From Lucinisca nassula (lineage: Eukaryota > Mollusca > Bivalvia > Lucinida > Lucinidae), in NCBI GenBank assembly GCA_963580285.1, contig CAUZLF010000241.1:203307-267306 (forward strand): a stretch of 64,000 bases of DNA, given 5' to 3'. This document shows positions 56,160 through 64,000 of this stretch, one piece after another. The position numbers and the translations under genes were made by a program. Numbering within the stretch: the stretch's first letter is position 1; every line of letters starts with the position of its first letter. The notes beneath the pieces were generated by a model. The model did not search any database. It worked only from the letters and a program-made list of their open reading frames with translations, and was not told the origin of the DNA.

Positions 56160-56290
56160 CATGCGATGTGCGAACAAGATAATATCTTCTACGCACAACT
56201 TAATATCTCGAGCGCACAAGATCTTGTGCGGACAGCATTATATTTTGTGAACACAACTTATTAGCTTGTTTGTACAAGATAATATCTTTA
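56160..56290. repeat. Small ACAAGATA-type array
   Basis: The same module as 42025-42615: GTGCGAACAAGATAATATC, CGCACAAGATCTTGTGCGG and TTGTACAAGATAATATC. Confidence 0.75.
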
Positions 56291-56904
56291 ATCATGGTCT
56301 TTGGTTCCTCGGGGCTTTTTAAGCAATAAACATTGAAAATCGGTGTTTTCTCGGGGTTTAAGTATGGATTTCTTCGTTCATACGCATTATAGGGTTGAAA
56401 TATCGCTTTATGGTCGAATATCAAAATTGCAATGTGTCCGAATCATTTTGTCCCCTAAAGGGTTTCCTGGGAGGTTCTTCTGTCGTGGTTTATTAAAGTC
56501 AGTATAGTTCGTTTTTGAATAAAAAAAAAATCCTGGTTGATAGTTATATCCCGATTGTGTGCCGCGGTTGATATTCGTATGTGCTAACATTTTTCACCAT
56601 CACCTTCTCATACGCGATCTTCGTAAAATATATTATAAAACAGATATTAATCTACGTATAAAAAGGGAGAAGGCAGTCAACTCTTATTTTTCTTTTTACT
56701 AAAAATATGTGTTTTGAATTGATACGGGATGACTAAAATCAACCCTTACATAACGACGCATGTGAATATAAAATGTGAGGTGAGAAGAATTGGATATTTT
56801 AGCTAAAGTCTTAAAACAGTGAACTACTTTTGCTTTATATCATCCTGAAACGGTGGATCTACAATTTATATAAGATACGGGGTGTTTCAATTTCACCATT
56901 TTTA
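56291..56904. other. Unassigned DNA
   Basis: No gene. A tail-like scrap (GGTTCTTCTGTCGTGGTTTA) lies at about 56474. Confidence 0.3.
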
Positions 56905-57475
56905 TACCCCAATCACAAAGTGGGGAGGGGCATATAGGTTTGCCCTTGTCCGTATTATATACGTACGTACGTCGGTACGTCACATTTTGTAGTAATATTC
57001 CTGCCTCCGCAACTCCTCCTACAGTATTTGATGCAGGGCATTGAAACTTGCAACACTTTTAAGACACATTTGACATGTGCATAAAGGAAACAGGATCCCG
57101 ATCCAGCCCCTTATTTTAGAATTATGTTCCCTTGAAAAACTTAATCATTTTGTAGACTGGGAGGTTAAATAGTAAAGTTCGTGTCTCCGCAACTCCTCCT
57201 ACAGTATTTGATGCAGGGCATTGGAACTTGCAACACAGTTCAGACATGCATTGAACATGTGCATTAAAGAAACAGGATTCTAATCCCCGCATAATTGCTG
57301 AATTATGTCCCCTAGAACGACAATTATTTTGGCCATATCAGGATGTTAAATATATTGTGCTGTTCGTGTCCCCACGACTCCACCTACAGTATTTGATGCA
57401 GGACACTGAAACTTGTAACACAGTTCAGACATGCAATGAACATGTGCATAAAGGAAAGCCTGGGAAGGCTTTGTT
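56905..57475. repeat. Pearl-like element, three units of about 182 bp
   Basis: Hairpin head ATACCCCAATCACAAAGTGGGG with GGGCATATAGG, an ACGTACGT tract near 56960, then units starting CTCCGCAACTCCTCCTACAG at about 57004, 57183 and 57369, each with GTATTTGATGCAGGGCATT and ACATGTGCATAAAGGAAA. Confidence 0.65.
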
Positions 57476-57494
57476 CTTCTAAGTCATGTGATGT

Positions 57495-57560
57495 GTGGGG
57501 TTTATGTCCAAAAACATCTAAGGTCATACGGAGACTGGACCTCGGTTTAAAGTCTCGTAA
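57495..57560 (-). mobile_element. Family C SINE 3' fragment
   Basis: TCTAAGGTCATACGGAGACTG and GACCTCGGTTTAAAG are the complement of the C body. Confidence 0.6.
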
Positions 57561-57689
57561 AATGTTAATGCAAGTTTAGATTGGACGACATGGCATGTTT
57601 GTTTCTTTTTGGATATCAATAGCCTAGACAACACTATCCAGGATCCGAGGTTATAATTTTTTTATCTCACCTGAGCATGAAATTGGTCC

Positions 57690-57850
57690 TGCTCACAAAC
57701 TCTGCGGTTCGAGCCTAACTCGGGTCACGTGAAATGTCAACGGAAGGTCAGGTGGTGTTTCTACGGGTACTTCGGTTTTTGCCCACTTCTGATAAACGAT
57801 GGCTTCGCAATAAATGAAATGTATTGAAAGGGCCATAAAACCAAATCAAA
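57690..57850 (+). mobile_element. Family D SINE, head-truncated (segment copy 2)
   Basis: GCGGTTCGAGCCTAACTCGGG, AACGGAAGGTCAGGTGGTG, TGCCCACTTCTGATAAACG and GAAAGGGCCATAAAACC. It occupies the same place in the duplicated segment as 50256-50470. Confidence 0.75.
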
Positions 57851-58680
57851 CACAAGTGGGATTTATAAGGTCGTTCCCAACTGAGGCGATTCTTACGCGT
57901 ACCTACAACCATTATATAGGGAATATCGGGGTTTACGAAGATCTACAGTATTGCTCGTATTTCTGTCGATAAACCCCATCATGTAGATAAAGTTTGATTT
58001 ACCAGGGCTTTATAAAGGCCTCAAAGGGCAGCAGTGTCTCAAATGGATGAATTATTCGTTACCTTAGACAAATGTGAAAAATATCAGAAAATTTGTATCT
58101 GAAAATTTTTATTTTGCGTGGAAAAATATTTGGACAAGCCTGCTTTCGTTATGGTAGAAAAAAATGAAGCTTTACTTTCCTGAAGAAGCCCAAACCTCTC
58201 ATCGTCTTTACAAGCCCATACGATGAACTATCTTATAAACACCACTTTATATAGGTAAATCTTTCGATAAAATGGGTATCAATAGTATCCGTTTCGTTCT
58301 AAAAACATTGAGCGTGGGTAGTTGTTAGAACCGCCTCATTGGGGCAAACGTCTATATCCAGAAAAGAAAAATAAAACTAAAGCGATTCGTTTGAAGAGAT
58401 ATGAAATGCAACATCATAGCTACGAATGTCGTTATGGATTGCATTGGTATCCAGAACAGATTTCCTTTATACGGATGTGCGATAGAGATTAATGGATTAG
58501 TTGTCTTATACTTAGGTTCTTTTCTGATATCGGTCGGTAGTGCAGTTCTCAGCTACATGTAATGATCAGGTGCAGCGATAACGTCTCCCAAATGGCAATT
58601 ATCCCATCAGTTACCTACAAATAAGTTACAATGACATGATCTGAGATTACCATGAAATCCGAGAAGTGCAAAAATGCTGT
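57851..58680. repeat. Duplicated segment, copy 2 (includes a diverged B at 58185-58440)
   Basis: Paralogous to 50471-50877 and 51755-52304 but lacking the SINE A and SINE E insertions there. The B part has TTTACAAGCCCATACGATG and AGAACCGCCTCATTGGGGC. GAAGAGATATGAAATGCAACA and GATAACGTCTCCCAAATGG confirm colinearity. Confidence 0.65.
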
Positions 58681-58735
58681 GTTTTCTTCTTCTTTTTCTT
58701 TTTTTTTCTTCTTCTTCTTCTTCTTCTTCTTCTGC
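58681..58735. repeat. (CTT)n tract, segment copy 2
   Basis: Interrupted CTT repeat, split from its right remainder (58905-58918) by a SINE C. Confidence 0.85.
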
Positions 58736-58905
58736 TTAGAAGCCTCCGTGGTGCAGTGGTTACGCTACTCGCCTTGTAAACCAGGGATCGCAGGATCGAT
58801 CCCGGGCTTCTCCAGACTTTCGGATGAGTCTTTAAACCGAGGTCCCGTCTCCGTATGGCCTTAGCTGTTGGTGGGACGTAAAACTAAAACTCACTCACTC
58901 ACACT
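58736..58905 (+). mobile_element. tRNA-derived SINE, family C, inside (CTT)n
   Basis: A near-consensus copy, from GAAGCCTCCGTGGTGCAGTG to GGGACGTAAAACTAAAAC and CACTCACTCAC. Flanked on both sides by CTTCTTCTT, so the target duplication cannot be delimited. Confidence 0.88.
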
Positions 58906-59003
58906 CTTCTTCTTCTTCATTTGAAGTCAAATTACTTAACGCACTGGTTGGTCGATTGCCCCCGAGTTTAGCAAGAGCTTGAACCCATTTCGTTGAACCC
59001 TTC

Positions 59004-59004
<1 letters not shown>

Positions 59005-59074
<70 letters not shown>
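59005..59074. repeat. (GA)n microsatellite
   Basis: About 35 AG units. The long Ser-Leu frame on the minus strand (58936-59457) is a shadow of this and the next GA tract. Confidence 0.95.
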
Positions 59075-59078
<4 letters not shown>

Positions 59079-59385
59079 TAAACGAGTGCGTATAAATGGC
59101 CTTGTTTATCCCACTGTATACTGAGTATTGTGAGTACTCAATGAGATGGTTCCAACTTGGCGAGCACCCACAATATATGCTAGGAACAAAAATAAGTATT
59201 ATCCCACTGTATACTGAGTACAAGAGGATATATTTTCTATTTCTACCAATTGTTAATTGTGAGTACTCAGTAAGGCGGCTCATACAAGCAGGTCCAGCAC
59301 CTACAACTTTTGTTAGAGTAAAAGGAAAGTATCTCAATATTTCACCAGAAAAACGTTTTTGAACTATGCAGGATTTGTTATCGTT

Positions 59386-59389
<4 letters not shown>
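59075..59389. other. Unassigned DNA between GA tracts
   Basis: Direct and inverted echoes of CCCACTGTATACTGAGTA (59110, 59203) and GTGAGTACTCA (59130, 59258) look like decayed family B centres. No gene. Confidence 0.35.

Positions 59390-59441
<52 letters not shown>
59390..59441. repeat. (GA)n microsatellite
   Basis: About 26 units, directly after GATTTGTTATCGTTACAAG, a family B end. Confidence 0.95.
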
Positions 59442-59443
<2 letters not shown>

Positions 59444-59454
59444 ATGGGAGAGAA

Positions 59455-59663
59455 CATGTCCGTGTAGTAAGTACCTCTCTAAACACCCCTTCATATAGAG
59501 AAAACTGGGGTATACAAGGATATGCATCATTATGACGCGATTATAACGAGCATATAATCTATGTTTGGAGAAAAAAAAGAAAGAAAAATATCACGCTTTT
59601 TATCAGAAAAGTCACCATTTTCGAGTGATTAAAGAATGCACTACGTCGCACGAATGTATTATC

Positions 59664-59665
<2 letters not shown>
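59455..59665. mobile_element. Diverged family B copy
   Basis: ACACCCCTTCATATAGAGAA, AACTGGGGTATACAAGG, GACGCGATTATAACGAGC and GAATGTATTATCGTAAG, running into the next GA tract. Confidence 0.55.
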
Positions 59666-59666
<1 letters not shown>

Positions 59667-59733
<67 letters not shown>

Positions 59734-59740
59734 AGAGAGA
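59667..59740. repeat. (GA)n microsatellite with G-run
   Basis: About 29 AG units, a G-run and a few more. It again starts right at a B-type end (TTATCGTAAGAG). Confidence 0.95.
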
Positions 59741-60119
59741 GTTTGCTTTATATCCCTTAGTTATGTGTTAGGAATGTCAATACTAGAACTAGAAGCATCA
59801 GCTAAAATGAAAGATGGAATTTACAAGTGAAAATGTTATTTCCCTTCTTTGTTCCAAGCGATGATCTCAACCGTGAGGCGTCACTTTTGCAGATACTAAG
59901 AGCAAAATTACAGAAATGTAACAATTATGTTCAAATGTTGACAAGTTTCAAATCCCCATCAGTTCACCCGACAGTTCTGCGAGTGTTTTGATTATGCGGG
60001 GAATGTGCTCTCCCACCTAAGGTAGGTTGCATTACGCTAATAGTTCGGTCTTCGAGACCGCTTATAGATATATGGGTCTGATAAAAGTGTATATATGTTG
60101 GTCTGGTATAAGTGTACAT

Positions 60120-60506
60120 GTTTTGATTTGTTTGTTTGTTGATTTGAGGTAAAACGTCCCCGTCAACACCGTAAAGGTCATTTTGGAGACATTGCTTCCA
60201 ATTTAGTGGGACTTTTACCGACATTGAAATGAAATGACATTTCAAGCCCTGTCGCCCAATGAAACCAATAGGGTTTATAAGCATGGACGGTCCGACTCGT
60301 ACGCAACGCTTTGCCCGGGCAGGCTTAGACCTCCAAGCGGCGGTTCACCAGTACTCGTGCGCGGGTCGGAATCAGTTCTGCGTGGAAGCATCATGCAGCC
60401 CATATATTTCTTCAAGCTCCGAGGGGCGCGAGGAGGGGGGGGGGGGGGCAGCCCATATATTTCTTCAAGCTCCGAGGGGCGCGAGAAGGGGGGGGGGGGG
60501 GGGGGC
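60120..60506 (-). mobile_element. Family A SINE with duplicated head
   Basis: Perfect 10-bp target duplication AAGTGTACAT at 60110-60119 and 60507-60516. The segment CCCATATATTTCTTCAAGC plus TCCGAGGGGCGCGAG and a G-run is present twice (60396-60448, 60449-60505), so this copy is about 390 bp. Confidence 0.87.
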
Positions 60507-60579
60507 AAGTGTACATTTCAATTTACAATTTAAACTAAGTACAAAGCGAATGTGGATGACATGTCACGCCGACGGCCCA

Positions 60580-61075
60580 TCATGCAGACACGCCTATAAA
60601 ATTTTGATCCCCTTAAACCCCACTTTTATATACTCAAACTGAGTTTACAGTGGTATACATTATTTTACACGGCCCCCGCCCATCGGGGCTTGAAGAGATA
60701 GATGGGCTGCACGATGCTTCCACGCAGAGCTGAAACTGACCCGCACATGAGTACTGGCAAACCGCTTAGAGGATCTAAGCCTGCCCAGGTAAAGTGGTGC
60801 GAGTCGGACCGTCCATGTTTATAAACCCTATTGGTTTCATTGGGCGACAGGGCTTGAGACGTCATTTCATCTAAATGTCGGGTAAAAGTCCCACAAAATT
60901 GGAAGCAACGTCTCCAAAATGACCTATACAGTGTTAACGCGGACGTTAAACCACAAATCAAACAAAACAAACATTATTTTACACATTGTGAGGATTCGCA
61001 GGATTTTATCTGAAACAAAATGGTGGTTAAATTTTGCCAATGTATTTAAATATTAGGCGTGTGTTCGTTGTGTAT
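60580..61075. mobile_element. Family B copy split by SINE A
   Basis: Left part CATGCAGACACGCCTATAAA and AACCCCACTTTTATATACTC; right part GATTTTATCTGAAACAAAATG and ATTAGGCGTGTGTTCGTTGTG. Confidence 0.75.
60671..60970 (+). mobile_element. SINE-like retroposon, family A, inside B
   Basis: Perfect 14-bp target duplication ACATTATTTTACAC at 60657-60670 and 60971-60984. Exactly 300 bp and near consensus; a good type copy. Confidence 0.94.
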
Positions 61076-61182
61076 ATTTTTATAATTCCCCTTAATAGTT
61101 AGTAAAGTTCGAGTGAGCCTGCACATAAATTTTACATTTCGATTAAAAAAAACGTTTACTTCGTTATTTTTATCTATAGCCT

Positions 61183-61305
61183 TGCTTTTACGGTCCTTTC
61201 AAGACTATTTCACTTTTTCTACCCGAATCTTCATCAAAGGTGGGCGAAAACCGGATGCCTGGAGAAAAACAACCTTAACTTCCGATACAGAACTTGCCCC
61301 CCCCC
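61183..61305 (-). mobile_element. Family D SINE 3' part
   Basis: CTTTTACGGTCCTTTCAAGAC, AAGGTGGGCGAAAACCGG and CCGATACAGAACTTGCC on the plus strand are the complement of the D body and end. Confidence 0.7.
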
Positions 61306-61530
61306 CACCTCAACTGCCCCTGTCATGGACTACAATGGTACCGTTCATACCTGTACAACCACCATTGTTAGATTATTCAGACGATCCATTATGTATTTCC
61401 TTATTTCAAATGTGTATCCTCGTTAGAACCGCCTCAGTTTGTACCCACAACCTACGCTTCAGAGCACAAACAAGGAAACTCACAGGCCATATAAAGATTT
61501 AAGTGGTTTTAGAATTGAAGAAAGATAATA

Positions 61531-61916
61531 CAGATGACTAGCGTTATAACGACAGTATTTGTTCCCTATTATTGTGACGTTATAATGAATTTGCCGTTAT
61601 AAAGACCAGTTAGGTGTATATGCTTATAAAAAGGTCTTTTCCACATCGTTACTCCAAGAAACAAATATTATAGACATTTGTTAGAATCGCCTCGATGAGG
61701 CGATTCTAACAAATATCTATAACATTTGTTTCTTGGTGTATTAAATTACAAGAATCTTTCATGACTATGGATTCGATTTGACCGGGTATTTCCAACCCAA
61801 CGGAAGTCCTACTCGGAATAGAGGCTAAACCTAGAGCTAAGAATTCATTCCACTGAAATTGTCGTTATAACGAGTTTTGCCGTTATAACGAATGTCGTTA
61901 TAACGCGGGTCCTCTG
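61531..61916. mobile_element. Pogo/Tigger-like MITE with TA duplication
   Basis: Ends CAGATGACTAGCGTTATAACG and the complement of CAGAGGACCCGCGTTATAACG, with TA at 61529-61530 and 61917-61918. The interior has many GTTATAACG echoes and a central hairpin (about 61640-61740) of arms of about 40 bp around GAATCGCCTCGATGAGGCGATTC. The opposite palindrome arm has the empty site with a single TA. Confidence 0.88.
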
Positions 61917-62011
61917 TAATCAGATATGAAATCGAAATAAACGCTGGGTAAATGTAATTATTTTGAGTAAAATTTAACCCATTTGTACCAGAAACCCCAA
62001 AACGGTTATCC

Positions 62012-62083
62012 TGGCAAACAGTGCAGGCCCAGATCAGACGTCACAGAACGCGGCGTCTGATCAGGGCCTCCGCAGTTTGCATA
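62012..62083. repeat. Family F hairpin (left palindrome arm)
   Basis: GGCAAACAGTGCAGGCCCAGATCAGACG against CGTCTGATCAGGGCCTCCGCAGTTTGC. Confidence 0.78.
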
Positions 62084-62840
62084 AAGTTCAGTCATTTTCA
62101 AAATATTTTTTGAAGAAAACACAACCTGTCACCCCTAAATTTTGAAATGGACTCCTGCTATATATAAGGAGGAAGATTCCATGGGGTACTGAAAGTGGCT
62201 AAAGCAAATAATAATTATGATCGATGTAACGGTCTATTTCCCTGTTCTTGTTTTCATTTTTCGGAGACACTGTAATATTTTGAGGTATGATGACAAGTTC
62301 TGCAACGGATTGGCAAGTATTTTTTTCTCCAAATACTCCGGTTTGCGGCCAAATCCAATTAATGATCAGCTCAAACAAGTCAAATAGTATAAAAATGCCG
62401 AAAATCCAAAACCACCACAAAAGTTGTAAACGCACTGCATAATTACGTTTCGAAGGAGAACATTTTCCAAACTGTTATCTTTTGCTGCGCAATGTGGCCG
62501 TCAGAACAAGAAATCGATACCACCCGCAGCTAAATGAGTTTTGTTGTCGGGTGTTATATATACTACAGGTACGTTTACGAGTTGATATATATTCTTATCT
62601 TGAAGTTAAATACGCTCTTGTGCTAACCGACACAAGGGAGACTACCGTGAAACCCCATATATATATAATCGCTACAAAACCGTGTTGCTAGCCAACAACC
62701 TAGGGAAAGTAAACTCGATGCCCTGAATCCACTGCAGGGCATGAGAAAATGCGGGGTGTTATGAACACCCCGCAATTTTTTCACACCCCACAAAAAAGGT
62801 TTTATATAGAAAAACACCCCGTATCTGGCAACTTTCTTAG

Positions 62841-62959
<119 letters not shown>

Positions 62960-63711
62960 GAAAGTTGCCAGATACGGGGTGTTTTTCTATATAAAACCTT
63001 TTTTGTGGGGTGTGAAAAAATTGCGGGGTGTTCATACCACCCCGCATTTTCTCATGCCCTGCAGTGTATTCAGGGCATCGAGTTTACTTTCCCTAGGTTG
63101 TTGGCTAGCAACACGGTTTTGTAGCGATTATATATATATGGGGTTTCACGGTAGTCTCCCTTGTGTCGGTTAGCACAAGAGCGTATTTAACTTCAAGATA
63201 AGAATATATATCACCTCGTAAACGTACCTGTAGTATATATAACACCCGACAACAAAACTCATTTAGCTGTGGGTGGTATCGATTTCTTGTTCTGACGGCC
63301 ACATTGCTCAGCAAAAGATAACAGTTTGGAAAATGTTCTCCTTCGAAACGTAATTATGCAGTGCGTTTACAACTTTTGTGGTGGTTTTGGATTTTCGGCA
63401 TTTTTATACTATTTGACTTGTTTGAGCTGATCATTAATTGGAGTTGGCCGCAAACCGGAGTATTTGGAGAAAAAAATACTTGCCAATCCGTTGCAGAACT
63501 TGTCATCCTACCTCAAAATATTACAGTGTCTCCGAAAAATGAAAACAAGAACAGGGAAATAGAGCGTTACATCGATCATAATTATTATTTGCTTTAGCCC
63601 CTTTTAGTACCAAGTGGAATCTTCCTCCTTATATATAGCAGGAGTCCATTTCAAAATTTAGGGGTGACAGGTTGTGTTTTCTTCAAAAAATATTTTGAAA
63701 ATGACTGAACT

Positions 63712-63785
63712 TTAAGCAAACTGCGGAGGCCCTGATCAGACGCCGCGTTCTGTGATGTCTGATCTGGGCCTGCACTGTTTGCCAG
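63712..63785. repeat. Family F hairpin (right palindrome arm)
   Basis: The mirrored counterpart of 62012-62083 with a few substitutions (GATGTCTGATCTGGGCC). Confidence 0.78.
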
Positions 63786-64000
63786 GATAACCGTTTTGGG
63801 GTTTCTGGTACAAATGGGTTAAATTTTACTCAAAATAATTACATGTTCCCTGCGTTTATTTCGATTTCATATCTGATTATTATCTTTCTTCAATTCTAAA
63901 ACCACTTAAATCTTTATATGGCCTGTGAGTTTCCTTGTTTGTGCTCTGAAGCGAAGGTTGTGGGTACTAACTGAGGCGGTTCTAACGAGGATACACATTT

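Noticed and set aside
63361..63597. 78-codon frame conserved on both palindrome arms (62199-62435, 63361-63597)
   Set aside because: Near-identity reflects the inverted duplication; the frame runs through a SINE D-like stretch and has no domain.

Overview
This window is transposon-dense, AT-rich animal DNA, most likely from a bivalve mollusc. The evidence is the repeat content: Penelope-like retroelements with an N-terminal GIY-YIG nuclease (Naiad-type), several 'pearl'/Helentron-like elements (central tandem repeats, then an ACGG- or ACGCAC-type microsatellite, then a short terminal hairpin), a mariner, a Harbinger fossil, palindromic MITEs, and tRNA-derived SINEs ending in a GGACGTAAAAC-like tail. 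I found no convincing host gene, intact or broken. Essentially every long open frame is a shadow of a repeat. Species cannot be read from the sequence. Family letters (A to G) are my own labels.

Layout. 1-0.76 kb: pearl-like repeat. 0.9-11.1 kb: three minus-strand Naiad-type fragments (F1, F2, F3) with their long terminal repeats (pLTRs). They carry in-frame UGA codons at three positions, one in frame in both F1 and F2, suggesting a selenocysteine-containing retrotransposon. 11.8-19.1 kb: SINE A, family-B palindromic MITEs, a 155-bp-unit pearl element, GA-bearing tandem repeats and a 14-copy 34-bp minisatellite. 19.1-24.1 kb: assembly gap, more B copies and a Harbinger-like fossil. 24.1-28.25 kb: a pearl element split by a 2556-bp TG...CA insertion with a perfect 5-bp target duplication (LTR type). 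28-33 kb: hairpins, SINE fragments and B copies. 33.5-36.5 kb: two further pearl-like elements, one with 13 units of 145 bp. 37.4-39.0 kb: a mariner with a DD34D transposase, broken by a SINE. 39-50 kb: SINE A, B copies and an ACAAGATA-type array, with a three-level nest at 48.2-49.0 kb. 50.3-59.0 kb: two diverged copies of a segment, each with its own later insertions. 61.4-64.0 kb: an inverted repeat with arms of about 1 kb around an (AT)n centre, running off the window end.

Nothing here works as an operon or pathway. What the window records is layered insertion: target-site duplications and interrupted elements give a relative order for many events. The best candidate for unusual biology is the apparent UGA recoding in the Naiad-type element. 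The best structural signals are the palindrome with a preserved empty site, the 2.56-kb LTR-like insertion, and SINE A with clean 10-16 bp target duplications.
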